From: Azospirillum oleiclasticum
GTDB lineage: Bacteria; Pseudomonadota; Alphaproteobacteria; Azospirillales; Azospirillaceae
DNA length: 64,000 nucleotides
Assembly: GCF_013423485.1 (NCBI RefSeq)
Contig: NZ_JABFFR010000023.1
Span: 186,001 to 250,000, forward strand
Direction of reading: 5' to 3'
The notes beneath the pieces are model-generated. The model searched no databases, had not been told where the DNA came from, and saw only the letters and a list, made by a program, of their open reading frames with translations. Numbering within the stretch: position 1 is the first letter of the stretch; every line of letters starts with the position of its first letter. Both the position numbers and the translations under genes were made by a program. Positions 32,520-41,408 of the stretch are shown here, in pieces.

Positions 32520-34199
32520 ATGACCCTCCTCCTCGACCTCTTCAACGGGCTGTCGGACATCGGCCGCGTCGTCCTCGTGCTCAGCCTGGTCTCCGTGGCC
32601 GGGCTGGCGCTGGGGCATGTGAAGCTCTTCGGGGTCGGGCTCGGCATCGGCGGGGTGCTGTTCGCCGGGCTGGCGGCGGGTCATGTGGCGGCGGTGGCCG
32701 GGGTGTCCTTCGACCTGCATGTCCTGCATTTCGTGCGCGAGTTCGGGCTGATCCTGTTCGTCTACACCATCGGCATCCAGGTCGGCCCCGCCTTCTTCTC
32801 CGCGCTGAAGCGGCAGGGGGCGGGGCTGAACGGGCTGGCGGCGGCCGTCGTGCTGCTGGGCACCGCCACCGCCGCGGCGATCCATCTGCTGGCCGGAGTG
32901 CCGCTGGAGGCGGTGCTGGGCGTCTATTCCGGCGCCGTCACCAACACGCCCTCGCTGGCCGCGGCCCAGCAGGTGTTGCAGGAGGTGGGGGCGCCGTCCG
33001 GTGCCGTCGCCACCCCCAGCCTGGGCTATGCCGTCGCTTATCCCTTCGGCATCGCCGGCATCCTGCTGACCATGGCGCTGATCCGCGCGGTCTTCCGCAT
33101 CGACCCGACGGCCGAGGCCGCCGCCTTCGAAGCGCGGCGCCGCGCCGAGGTGGCGGCGCTGGAGACGCTGGACGTCGCCGTGCGCAACGCCGCGGCTGAT
33201 GGTCGTCAGCTCCGCGACGTGCTGGGCAGTGTCGACCACAAGGTCATCGCGTCCCGCCTGCTGCGCGACGGCCGGCTCCAGGTGGCGCACGCCGACACGC
33301 GGCTGAGCGTGGGCGACGTCATGCATCTGGTGGGGCCGCGCCCGCTGCTCGACCGGCTGAAGGCCGAACTGGGCGCCGAGTCGGAGGTGACGCTGACCAC
33401 CAAGGGCACCGACCTGCGGTGGGAGCGCATGGTGGTCACCAACTCCCACACGCTGGGCAAGACGCTGGCCCAGCTCTCGCTGGCCGACAGCCACGACGCG
33501 GTGGTCAGCCGCGTCACCCGCGCCGGCGTGGAACTGGTGCCGGCGGCGGCCCTGCAGCTTCAGTTCGGCGACATCCTGACCGTCATCGGCCGGCCGGACG
33601 ATCTGAAGCGGGTCGCCGCCCTGTTCGGCAACGCCCCGCGCCGGCTGGAGCAGGTGACCTTCATCCCGGTCTTCATCGGCATCGCGCTGGGCATCGCCAT
33701 CGGCTCCATCCCGGTGCATCTGCCCGGCATGCCGGCGCCGCTGAAGCTGGGGCTGGCCGGCGGGCCGCTGGTAGCGGCCATCCTGCTGTCGCGGGTCGGC
33801 CATCTGGGGCCGCTGGTCTGGTTCATGCCGCCGGCCGCCAACACCGCCCTGCGCGAGCTGGGCATCGTGCTGTTCCTGGCGGTGGTCGGGCTGCTGTCCG
33901 GCGGGCGCTTCGTGGAGACGCTGGTGCACGGCGACGGGCTGTTGTGGATGGCTTGCGGGGCCGCGATCACGCTGCTGCCGCTGCTGCTGGTGGGGATGCT
34001 GGCGCGCGCCGTCGGGAAGCTCGACTACCTCACCCTCTGCGGCCTCTTGTCCGGCAGCATGACGGACCCACCGGCGCTGGCCTTCGCCAACGCGCTGTCG
34101 CCCTGCGCGGCGGCGTCGCTGGCCTACGCCGCCGTCTACCCGCTGGTGATGTGCCTGCGCATCCTGTCCCCGCAGATCCTCGTCGTGCTGCTGTGGTGA
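32520..34199 (+). CDS. AspT/YidE/YbjL-family transporter with two TrkA-C domains
   Basis: 559 residues. Two sets of about five to six membrane helices surround a central cytoplasmic region with two RCK_C (TrkA-C) domains: DHKVIASRLLRDGRLQVAHADTRLSVGDVMHLVGP and the second ending ALQLQFGDILTVIGRPDDL (key parts LSVGDVMHLVG, LQFGDILTVIG). The paired motifs GAVTNTPSLAAAQQ and GSMTDPPALAFANA, one in each half, are typical of the aspartate:alanine antiporter-type (AAE) family. Substrate is not predictable. The ATG at 32520 gives the family length; no clear ribosome site precedes it. Confidence 0.88.
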   Translation: MTLLLDLFNGLSDIGRVVLVLSLVSVAGLALGHVKLFGVGLGIGGVLFAGLAAGHVAAVAGVSFDLHVLHFVREFGLILFVYTIGIQVGPAFFSALKRQGAGLNGLAAAVVLLGTATAAAIHLLAGVPLEAVLGVYSGAVTNTPSLAAAQQVLQEVGAPSGAVATPSLGYAVAYPFGIAGILLTMALIRAVFRIDPTAEAAAFEARRRAEVAALETLDVAVRNAAADGRQLRDVLGSVDHKVIASRLLRDGRLQVAHADTRLSVGDVMHLVGPRPLLDRLKAELGAESEVTLTTKGTDLRWERMVVTNSHTLGKTLAQLSLADSHDAVVSRVTRAGVELVPAAALQLQFGDILTVIGRPDDLKRVAALFGNAPRRLEQVTFIPVFIGIALGIAIGSIPVHLPGMPAPLKLGLAGGPLVAAILLSRVGHLGPLVWFMPPAANTALRELGIVLFLAVVGLLSGGRFVETLVHGDGLLWMACGAAITLLPLLLVGMLARAVGKLDYLTLCGLLSGSMTDPPALAFANALSPCAAASLAYAAVYPLVMCLRILSPQILVVLLW

Positions 34200-34274
34200 C
34201 GGTGGATTCCGCTTTGCGGGGAGGGGTTTGCCGGACTAGCCTAGGCATAGTCCGAACGAGGTCGCAGCCCCGGC

Positions 34275-35078
34275 ATGCACGCCCACCCGCCCAGCAGTCC
34301 CAGCGCCCCCGAAGCCGTCGTCATCCATGACCTGCACAAGCGGTTCGGTTCGCTGGAGGTGCTGAAGGGCGTCTCGCTGACCGCGCACGAGGGGGATGTC
34401 CTCACGCTGATCGGCTCCTCCGGCTCGGGCAAGAGCACGCTGCTGCGCTGCGTCAACATGCTGGAGGTGCCCGATTCGGGCCGCGTCGTCATCGGCGGCG
34501 AGGAGATCCGGCTGAAGACCAAGGGCGGCCGCACGGTTCCCGCCGATCCCAAACAGGTGGACCGGGTGCGCACCCGGCTCGGCATGGTGTTCCAGAGCTT
34601 CAACCTGTGGAGCCACATGACGATCCTCCAGAACGTCATCGAGGCGCCGGTGCATGTGCTGGGCGTGCCGAAGGCCGAGGCGGCGGAGCGCGCGCGCATG
34701 CTGCTCGACAAGGTCGGCATCCTCGCCAAGGCGGAGTCCTACCCGGTGGAGCTGTCGGGCGGCCAGCAGCAGCGCGCCGCCATCGCCCGCGCGCTCGCCA
34801 TGCAGCCCAAGGTGATGCTGTTCGACGAGCCGACCTCGGCGCTGGACCCCGAGCTGGTGGGGGAGGTGCTGGGCGTCATCCGCCAGCTCGCGGAGGAGGG
34901 CAACACCATGATCGTGGTGACCCACGAGATGGGCTTCGCCCGCGAGGTCTCCAGCGAGGTGGTGTTCCTGCACCAGGGCCGGATCGAGGAGCGCGGCCGG
35001 CCCGGCAAGGTGCTGGTCGACCCGGAGTCCGAGCGGGTGCGGCAGTTTCTGTCCCGCCACCTGTCCGGCGGCGCTTGA
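34275..35078 (+). CDS. Polar amino acid ABC transporter, ATP-binding protein
   Basis: 267-residue ATPase of the HisP/GlnQ (PAAT) type. Walker A GSSGSGKST at 47-55, Q-loop in GMVFQSFNLWSHMT, signature LSGGQQQRAAIARAL, Walker B VMLFDEPTSALDPE and switch His in VVTHEMGFAREV. NLWSHMTILQNVIEAP is characteristic of histidine/arginine-type systems. It is the first gene of a four-gene operon with a binding protein and two permeases, giving the basis for an arginine/lysine/histidine-type importer (inference). Confidence 0.93.
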   Translation: MHAHPPSSPSAPEAVVIHDLHKRFGSLEVLKGVSLTAHEGDVLTLIGSSGSGKSTLLRCVNMLEVPDSGRVVIGGEEIRLKTKGGRTVPADPKQVDRVRTRLGMVFQSFNLWSHMTILQNVIEAPVHVLGVPKAEAAERARMLLDKVGILAKAESYPVELSGGQQQRAAIARALAMQPKVMLFDEPTSALDPELVGEVLGVIRQLAEEGNTMIVVTHEMGFAREVSSEVVFLHQGRIEERGRPGKVLVDPESERVRQFLSRHLSGGA

Positions 35079-35167
35079 CGCCGGGCTTCGGGCGCGGGAT
35101 GTCAGACGAATCAACCGACGGCCCCACCGAAACAACCGGGGCCGCCCGAACAGAGGAGGCATCTGCT

Positions 35168-36025
35168 GTGAAATCCACCATCGCCACGCTCCTGGTCGGG
35201 GCCGCGATCGCCCTCTCCGCCACCGCCGTCGCGACGGGGGCCGATGCCAAGGAGTGGAAGAAGGTCCGCATCGCCACCGAGGGCGCCTACATGCCCTGGA
35301 ACGGCACCGACTCGTCCGGCAAGCTGGTCGGCTTCGAGGTCGACCTGATGAAGGATCTCTGCACCCGCATGAAGGTCGAGTGCGAGCTGGTGGCGCAGGA
35401 CTGGGACGGCATCATCCCCGCCCTCCAGCAGGGCAAGTACGACGCCATCATGGCCGGCATGTCGGCCACCGACGAGCGCCGCAAGGTCATCCAGTTCGCC
35501 GGCCCCTACGCCAACGAGCCGTCGGCCTTCGCCGCCATGAAGGGCAGCCCGCTGCTGACCATCGCCGCCGACCCGGCGCTGGTCGACATGAAGGAGCTGA
35601 CCGCCGACGAGCGCACGGTGATCGAGCGGCTCGCCAGCCAGCTCAAGGGCAAGACCGTGGGCGCCCAGGTCTCCACCATCCAGGCGTCCTTCGTCGAGAA
35701 GTACATGCCGGGCGTCACGCTGCGCACCTACGACAAGGTGGACAACATCGGCCTCGACCTCGTCGCCGGCCGCATCGACGCCATGTTCGCCGACCGCTCG
35801 GCCATCGGCGGGCTGCAGAAGGAAGGGGCGACCAAGGACATCACCGTCTTCGGCACCCAGTACCGCGGCGGCATCCTGGGCGACGGCGTGGCGGTCGGCC
35901 TGCGCAAGGCCGACAAGGACCTCAAGACGCTGTTCGAGAAGGCCATCGTCGAGGCCCACAAGGCCGGGGTGACCGGCAAGCTCAGCACCCAGTGGTTCGG
36001 CTACGACATCGCCGTCACCCCGTGA
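35168..36025 (+). CDS. Polar amino acid ABC transporter, periplasmic binding protein
   Basis: 285 residues from a GTG preceded by GAGGAGG at good spacing. A signal peptide (TIATLLVGAAIALSATAVATGADA) is followed by an SBP_bac_3 domain: VRIATEGAYMPWNGTDSSGKLVGFEVDL (key part EGAYMPWN..DSSGKLVGFEVDL), GIIPALQQGKYDAIMAGMSATDERR, then DLVAGRIDAMFADRSA. The motif set is that of lysine/arginine/ornithine or histidine binders. It is the second gene of the operon, and a perfect hairpin stands between it and the permeases. Confidence 0.93.
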   Translation: MKSTIATLLVGAAIALSATAVATGADAKEWKKVRIATEGAYMPWNGTDSSGKLVGFEVDLMKDLCTRMKVECELVAQDWDGIIPALQQGKYDAIMAGMSATDERRKVIQFAGPYANEPSAFAAMKGSPLLTIAADPALVDMKELTADERTVIERLASQLKGKTVGAQVSTIQASFVEKYMPGVTLRTYDKVDNIGLDLVAGRIDAMFADRSAIGGLQKEGATKDITVFGTQYRGGILGDGVAVGLRKADKDLKTLFEKAIVEAHKAGVTGKLSTQWFGYDIAVTP

Positions 36026-36044
36026 CGCGGGTCCCGGCCAACCC

Positions 36045-36070
36045 CCCTCTCCCCCGCGCGGGGGAGAGGG
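36045..36070 (+). repeat. 26-bp perfect palindrome between binding-protein and permease genes
   Basis: CCCTCTCCCCCGC followed at once by GCGGGGGAGAGGG, 13 bp each with no spacer (a loop of a few bases would form in RNA). It is 20 bp after the binding-protein stop and 20 bp before the permease start. Such hairpins often stabilise the upstream mRNA or partly terminate it, so that more binding protein than permease is made. Confidence 0.75.
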
Positions 36071-36089
36071 CTCATGACGGCGGTGCCCC

Positions 36090-36794
36090 ATGATCGAGCT
36101 GCTGGCCTTCGGCGACGGCGGCTGGGGCGACGAGATGCTCCAGGGGGCGGCGATGACGGTCGCGGTGGCGACCTCCGCGTTCCTGCTGGGGCTGGTGTTC
36201 GGGACGCTGGGTGCGTCGGCCAAGCTCAGCCGCAACCTGATCCTGGTCGGGGTGGCGGAGGCCTACACCACCGTCGTGCGCGGGGTGCCGGAGCTGCTGG
36301 TCATCTATCTGCTGTTCTTCGGGGGCAGCGGCATGGTGATGGCCCTGGCATCCGTCTTCGGCTACGACGAGTACATCGAGGTCAACGCCTTCGTGGTCGG
36401 CGTGGTGGCGGTGGGGCTGATCTCCGGCGCCTATTCGACCGAGGTGATCCGGGGTGCGGCGCAGGCCGTGCCCTACGGCCAGATCGAGGCGGCGCGGGCC
36501 TGCGGCATGGGGCGCTGGCTGATCCTGCGGCGCATCCTGGGGCCGCTGACGCTGCGCCACGCCCTGCCGGGGCTGGGCAACGTGTGGCAGCTCACGCTGA
36601 AGGACACCGCCCTCATCTCGGTCACCGCGTTGGCGGAGATCATGCGGCAGGCGGCGGTGGGGGCCGGCTCGACCAAGCAGCCCTTCGTGTTCTACGCGGC
36701 GGCCGCCGTGCTCTACCTGCTGTTGACCACCGTCTCCACCGCCCTGTTCGACCGGGCCGAGAAGAACGCCATGCGCGGCGTGCGGAGGGCCTGA
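36090..36794 (+). CDS. Polar amino acid ABC transporter permease (HisQ-like)
   Basis: 234-residue membrane subunit with about five helices. The BPD_transp_1 / HEQRO segment is TTVVRGVPELLVIYLLFFGG, and the EAA loop, which docks to the ATPase, is GQIEAARACGMGRWLILRRILGP (key part EAARACGMG). Its stop TGA overlaps the ATG of the next permease by one base, showing translational coupling. It pairs with the 36794 gene as the two unequal halves of the channel. Confidence 0.92.
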   Translation: MIELLAFGDGGWGDEMLQGAAMTVAVATSAFLLGLVFGTLGASAKLSRNLILVGVAEAYTTVVRGVPELLVIYLLFFGGSGMVMALASVFGYDEYIEVNAFVVGVVAVGLISGAYSTEVIRGAAQAVPYGQIEAARACGMGRWLILRRILGPLTLRHALPGLGNVWQLTLKDTALISVTALAEIMRQAAVGAGSTKQPFVFYAAAAVLYLLLTTVSTALFDRAEKNAMRGVRRA

Positions 36795-37483
36795 TGGATT
36801 GGGAGCTGATGTGGGACAGCGTCCCCGCCCTGCTGGCCGCGGTGCCGCTGACGCTCCAGCTCGTGGCGCTGGCGCTGCTGCTGGGTCTTGGGATGGCGGC
36901 GCTGGCCGCCTGGGCGCGGCTGTCGGGCCATGCGGTGGCGGCGGGCGCCGCGTCGGCCTATGTGTTCGTGTTCCGCGGCACGCCGCTGCTGGTGCAGATC
37001 TTCCTGATCTATTACGGACTCAGCCAGTTCGAGGCGGTGCGCGCCAGCCTGTTCTGGCCGCTTCTGCGCGAGCCCTACTGGTGCGCCATCCTGGCGCTGA
37101 TGCTGAACACCGGCGCCTACCAGAGCGAGATCATCCGCGGCGCCATCCTGTCGGTGCCGCAGGGGCAGGTGGAGGCGGCGCGGGCCTGCGGCATGTCGCG
37201 GCTGCTGCTGTTCCGCCGCATCGTCCTTCCGGTGGCGGTGCGTCAGGCGCTGCCCGCTTACGGCAACGAGATCATCCTGATGGTGAAGGCCAGCTCGCTC
37301 GCCAGCACCATCACGCTGCTGGAGATCACCGGCGTGGCGCGCCGGATCATCTCGCAGACCTACGCGGTCTTCGAGATCTTCATCGTCGCCGGGATCCTCT
37401 ATCTGCTGATCAATTTCGCCGCGGCGCGGCTGATCCGCTGGGCCGAATGGCGTATGACCCCCCACCTGCGCGCGCGGGTGTGA
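36794..37483 (+). CDS. Polar amino acid ABC transporter permease (HisM-like)
   Basis: 229-residue membrane subunit. FVFRGTPLLVQIFLIYYGLSQF is the family N-terminal signature, and the EAA loop is GQVEAARACGMSRLLLFRRIVLP (key part EAARACGMS). NEIILMVKASSLASTITLLEITGVAR is typical of arginine/histidine-type HisM subunits (key part MVKASSLAS). It is the last gene of the operon and overlaps the preceding gene by one base. Confidence 0.92.
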   Translation: MDWELMWDSVPALLAAVPLTLQLVALALLLGLGMAALAAWARLSGHAVAAGAASAYVFVFRGTPLLVQIFLIYYGLSQFEAVRASLFWPLLREPYWCAILALMLNTGAYQSEIIRGAILSVPQGQVEAARACGMSRLLLFRRIVLPVAVRQALPAYGNEIILMVKASSLASTITLLEITGVARRIISQTYAVFEIFIVAGILYLLINFAAARLIRWAEWRMTPHLRARV

Positions 37484-37615
37484 GGCCGATTCCCGCCGTC
37501 GGGCGGTGCGGCGACGACGCGGGCTGGAGTTCCGGGGCCGTTTCCGGTACAAGGGCGATGGCGCTTGCTGCGCCGCGGCGGCCCTGACGGCCCGCCGTCC
37601 GCCGCGGAAACCGCC

Positions 37616-38278
37616 GTGAGTCACGAGAGTCCCACACGCGAATCGGCTGCGGTCCCCGCTCTGGTCTCCCCGCCCCCGCGGCGGCGCGCCTCGGAGCTGC
37701 TGCTGGATTTCCTGGAGCACGAGCACGGCCGCACCATCACGTTGGGCGGGCTGGTCGCGCTGCTCGGCGACCGCGCCTTCGGCATGATGCTGCTGCTGCT
37801 GGCGATCCCCAACGTCATCCCGATGCCCGGCCTGTCCACGGCCGTGGGCATCCCGATGATCCTGCTGGGCGCCCAGATGGCCGCCGGCATGCGACAGCCC
37901 TGGCTGCCGCGGCGGCTGGCGTCGGTCGGCTTCGACCGCGACGCCTTCCTCGGCGTGGTCCGCCGGGTGCATCCGCATGTGGCGCGGGTCGAGCGGCACC
38001 TGCGCCCGCGGCTTCCCCAATTCACCGAGGCCCTGGCCGAACGGCTGCTCGGCCTCGTCATCATCGTCCTGGCGGGCGTTCTCAGCCTGCCGATCGTGTT
38101 CGGCAATCTGCCGCCCGCGGTCGGCATCGGGCTGATCGCGCTCGGACTCATCGAACGGGACGGGGCGTTCGTCCTGGCCGGGCTGGTCGGCTCGGTCCTG
38201 GCGCTCGCCTTCGTGTCGGCCGTCGTCTTCGGGCTGGGGGGGGCCGCGTGGCTCCTCGTCCGGGGCCTGTTCGCCTGA
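37616..38278 (+). CDS. ExoD-family membrane protein
   Basis: 220 residues from a GTG; the open frame extends 17 codons upstream to a TTG. The ExoD core is RASELLLDFLEHEHGRTITLGGLVALLGDRAFGMMLLLLAIPNVIPMPG (key parts LGGLVALLGDRAFGM, LAIPNVIPMPG), followed by three to four hydrophobic helices. ExoD was first described in Sinorhizobium meliloti, where mutants are altered in exopolysaccharide production and alkali tolerance; the biochemical role is unknown. It stands between the ABC operon and the CorC-type gene. Confidence 0.85.
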   Translation: MSHESPTRESAAVPALVSPPPRRRASELLLDFLEHEHGRTITLGGLVALLGDRAFGMMLLLLAIPNVIPMPGLSTAVGIPMILLGAQMAAGMRQPWLPRRLASVGFDRDAFLGVVRRVHPHVARVERHLRPRLPQFTEALAERLLGLVIIVLAGVLSLPIVFGNLPPAVGIGLIALGLIERDGAFVLAGLVGSVLALAFVSAVVFGLGGAAWLLVRGLFA

Positions 38279-38311
38279 CGGCGGCCGCGTAAGGGAGGAA
38301 CAGAACCGCGC

Positions 38312-39610
38312 ATGTTGTGGGAAATCCTGATCATCGTCTTCCTGATCCTGCTCAACGCCTTCTTCGCGATGTCGGAGATGGCGCTGGTGTCGTCGCGCCG
38401 GGCGCGGCTGCAGCAGCTTGCCGAGGCGCGGGGCGGCAAGGGGGCGAGGGCGGCGCTCGCGCTGTCGGAGGATCCGTCCAACTTCCTGTCCACGGTGCAG
38501 GTCGGCATCACGCTGATCGGCATCATCGCCGGCGCCTACGGCGGTGCCACCATCGCCGAACGCCTTGGCGTCACGCTGGACGAGGTGGCGTGGATCGCGC
38601 CCTATGGCGGGCAGGTCGCCTTCGTGCTGGTGGTGGCGGCCATCACCTACCTGTCGCTGATCGTCGGCGAGCTGGTGCCCAAGCGGCTGGCGCTCGCCAA
38701 CCCGGAGCGCATCAGCGCCACCGTCGCCGCCCCCATGAGCGTCCTGTCACGCGCCGCGGCCCCGCTGGTCTGGCTGCTCGGCGTATCGACCGAAGGCATG
38801 CTGAAGCTGCTCGGCCTGTCCGGCATCCGCGACCAGACGGTGACGGAGGAGGAGGTCAAGACCCTGATCGCCGAGGGCACCCAGTCCGGCGTCTTCGAGC
38901 CTGCCGAGCGCCAGATGATCGAGGGGGTGCTGCGGCTGTCCGACCGCAGCGTGCGCTCGATCATGACGCCGCGGCCGGATGTGGTGTGGCTCGACCTCGA
39001 CGACCCGCAGGAGACGATCGCCCGCGAGATCCGCGAGAGCGGCTATTCCCGCTTCCCCGCCTGCCGCGGTGACCTGGACGAGGTGCAGGGCATCGTCGCC
39101 ACCAAGGCGCTGCTCGATCAGGCGCTGCACGGCCGCCCCTTCGACCTGCGGGCGGTGGTGGTGGACGCCCTCATCGTTCATGACGGCACGCCGGTGATGC
39201 GGCTGCTGGAGCTGTTCAAGCAGGCCACCGTCCACATGGCCGTGGTGGTGGACGAGTATGGCAGCGTGGAGGGCATCGTCACCGTCACCGACATCCTGGA
39301 GGCCATCGCCGGCGAGATGCCCGACCAGGGCGACGAGGAGCAGGGCATCGTCCGGCGCGAGGACGGCTCCTGGCTGGTCGATGGCATGACGCCGGTGGAC
39401 GATGTGGAGGCGGCGATCGACCTGCCGGCGCTCCGCGTGGACGACGGCGACTACCACACCATCGCCGGCTTCGTGCTCGACAAGCTGGGCCATGTGCCCA
39501 CCGCGTCGGAGTATGTGGACTGGGAGGGCTTCCGCTTCGAGGTGGTGGACATGGACGGCCGCCGCATCGACAAGATCCTGATCCAGAAGGCCGGCGGCGA
39601 GGGCGCGTGA
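38312..39610 (+). CDS. CorC/HlyC-type DUF21-CBS membrane protein
   Basis: 432 residues. An N-terminal DUF21 (CNNM) domain with four helices (EILIIVFLILLNAFFAMSEM at the start; LIVGELVPKRLAL in the middle), then a CBS pair (SIMTPRPDVVWLDLDD; VDALIVHDGTPVMRLLELF and VVDEYGSVEGIVTVTDILEAI, key part DEYGSVEGIVT) and a C-terminal CorC_HlyC transporter-associated domain (DGMTPVDDVEAAIDLPAL). Family members are linked to Mg/Co efflux. GGGAGGAA lies 11 bases before the ATG. The next gene starts inside its stop codon (GTGA overlap). Confidence 0.92.
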   Translation: MLWEILIIVFLILLNAFFAMSEMALVSSRRARLQQLAEARGGKGARAALALSEDPSNFLSTVQVGITLIGIIAGAYGGATIAERLGVTLDEVAWIAPYGGQVAFVLVVAAITYLSLIVGELVPKRLALANPERISATVAAPMSVLSRAAAPLVWLLGVSTEGMLKLLGLSGIRDQTVTEEEVKTLIAEGTQSGVFEPAERQMIEGVLRLSDRSVRSIMTPRPDVVWLDLDDPQETIAREIRESGYSRFPACRGDLDEVQGIVATKALLDQALHGRPFDLRAVVVDALIVHDGTPVMRLLELFKQATVHMAVVVDEYGSVEGIVTVTDILEAIAGEMPDQGDEEQGIVRREDGSWLVDGMTPVDDVEAAIDLPALRVDDGDYHTIAGFVLDKLGHVPTASEYVDWEGFRFEVVDMDGRRIDKILIQKAGGEGA

Positions 39611-40293
39611 ACGACCTCCCCGGCGGGCGCCACGCGGTGGACCGGGAGGCGCTGCGCAACGGCCTGTTCCAACGCCTGATCCGCGAGGCTGGCATCGCGC
39701 TGCGCGTGCTGACCGAGGAGGAGCTGCGCCAGTCGCTCGACCGCACGCTGGCGACCCGTCCGGTCGGGCAACCGGTGTGGCTCTTCGCCTACGGCTCGCT
39801 GATGTCCAACCCCGCGGTCCATGTGGCCGAGCGGCGGCACGCGCTGGTGCGCGGCCTGCACCGCCGCTTCTGCCTGTGGGCGGTGATCGGCCGCGGCATG
39901 CCGGACAACCCCGGCCTCTATCTGGGGCTGGAGCGCGGCGGCGCCTGCCGGGGCATCGCGCTGCGCATCGACGAGTCCATCTTGCGGGATGAGCTGGACG
40001 TGGTCTGGCACCGCGAGATGGTGACCGGCGCCTACGTCCCCACCTGGGTCACGGCGGAGACGGCGGACGGCCCGGTGCCCGCCATCGCCTTCCGCATCAA
40101 CCACCGGCACGAGGGCTACGCCGGCCGCCTGCCGGAGGAGGAGGTCGCCCGCATCGTCGCCGGCGCCAGCGGCGCTGTCGGCACCTGCCGCGACTACCTC
40201 GCCCACGTCATCGACGCCCTGCACGACGCCGGTGTCCGCGACCGCCGGATGGAGCGCCTGTTCGAGCGGGTGGAGGAACTGGCGGGGGTGTGA
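39607..40293 (+). CDS. ChaC-type gamma-glutamylcyclotransferase, copy 1
   Basis: 228 residues, GTG start overlapping the previous stop by four bases. The gamma-glutamylcyclotransferase loop is WLFAYGSLMSNP, followed by HRRFCLWAVIGRGMPDNPGLYLGLERGG and CRGIALRID. ChaC enzymes degrade glutathione to 5-oxoproline and Cys-Gly. The likely catalytic Glu lies in VVWHREMVTGAYVP. A second ChaC-type gene is at 41409-42086 on the same strand, beyond the DUF2125 gene, and the two proteins share all these segments, so they are paralogues. Confidence 0.88.
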   Translation: MNDLPGGRHAVDREALRNGLFQRLIREAGIALRVLTEEELRQSLDRTLATRPVGQPVWLFAYGSLMSNPAVHVAERRHALVRGLHRRFCLWAVIGRGMPDNPGLYLGLERGGACRGIALRIDESILRDELDVVWHREMVTGAYVPTWVTAETADGPVPAIAFRINHRHEGYAGRLPEEEVARIVAGASGAVGTCRDYLAHVIDALHDAGVRDRRMERLFERVEELAGV

Positions 40294-40336
40294 CGCCTGC
40301 GAAATCAAGCGCGCCGGGACTGGGCGCCGCGACGCG

Positions 40337-41350
40337 CTACCACGGCAGCCGCGGCACCGGGGCCACCTTCAGCGGGCCGACGTAGAGCCAGCCGTCCTGC
40401 ACCGACAGCGGTGCCTTGATCACCGGCGGGCCGCCGCCCTCCGGCGGGCGGGAGAGCATGGCCAGGATCGAGCGTGCGGCGGCGAGCTGGTTGGGACGCA
40501 GCCGTTCCTGCACGGCGGTCAGCGCCTGCTCCGCACCCTGGATCTCGGCGGTCATGGCGGCCAGCGGCTGCAGCCGCGCGTCGAGCGCCACCGTGCCGTT
40601 CACCGCCATGGACAGTGGCCCCCAGTCGATGCCGAGACGGTCCACCTCGACGACGCCGCCGTCGCGGCTCCAGGCGGCGATGGCCGGGCGTTCGGGCATG
40701 GGGGGGCGGCCCTGCACGCGCAGCGACGCGTCCACCCGCTGGACCTGCGGCCCCAGCCCGTCCGGTGCCGGGCCGGGCAGCCGCAGCCCGCCGGCGGCCA
40801 GCGTCACCGTCAGCCCGGTGTCCTGGTGGGAGGCCGGGGGCAGCGCGGGGCGGGCGCCGGCGAGGTCGAGCCGGGCGACGGTCATCGGCTCCCCCGCCGC
40901 GGGCATGACGGCGAGGTCGGTGACGTCCAGCGCCAGCGACCGCGGCTGGCCGTCCGGCCCCATCGTCACGCGGCCGGTGCCGCCAGCCGCTTTCAGCGTC
41001 ACCTTGGTGGCCTCGTCCGCCGACAGCGACAGCCGGTGGGTGCCGTCGAAGGCGAGGTCGATGACCGAGAAGTCCCAGGGCTTGGCCTCCGCCGTCAGCC
41101 GGCTGCCGGACCACGCCACCCCGTGCCCTTCGTAAGCGGGTTCGGTGACGGTGGCGTGCAGCGCGAACGGCCAGCCCCCCATGTCGAGCGCACCATAAGC
41201 CACCAGCGCTCCCTGGCGGCGCTGCTGCTCCATCCAGTCGGCGATGCCGCGTTCGACGGCGTGGGCGGCGATCCACCACCACACGGTGTAACCGGCCAGG
41301 GCGAACGCCGCCAGTCCGGCGAGGATGGTGATGGTCTTCCGGTGCTTCAT
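40337..41350 (-). CDS. DUF2125 exported protein
   Basis: 337 residues. One N-terminal hydrophobic helix (ITILAGLAAFALAGYTVWWW) anchors or exports the protein; the rest is a repetitive beta-rich region without cysteine, including YGALDMGGWPFALHATVTEPAY and KPWDFSVIDLAFDGTH, as in the DUF2125 family of alphaproteobacteria (AsmA-like lipid-transfer-type folds have been suggested for similar proteins). No function is known. It lies between two ChaC-type genes on the opposite strand. Confidence 0.83.
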   Translation of the reverse strand: MKHRKTITILAGLAAFALAGYTVWWWIAAHAVERGIADWMEQQRRQGALVAYGALDMGGWPFALHATVTEPAYEGHGVAWSGSRLTAEAKPWDFSVIDLAFDGTHRLSLSADEATKVTLKAAGGTGRVTMGPDGQPRSLALDVTDLAVMPAAGEPMTVARLDLAGARPALPPASHQDTGLTVTLAAGGLRLPGPAPDGLGPQVQRVDASLRVQGRPPMPERPAIAAWSRDGGVVEVDRLGIDWGPLSMAVNGTVALDARLQPLAAMTAEIQGAEQALTAVQERLRPNQLAAARSILAMLSRPPEGGGPPVIKAPLSVQDGWLYVGPLKVAPVPRLPW

Positions 41351-41408
41351 GCCAGCCGTGTCAATTCCCGGTCCTCGGATCGACCGTTATAGCCCCCACA
41401 TGGGTGCC

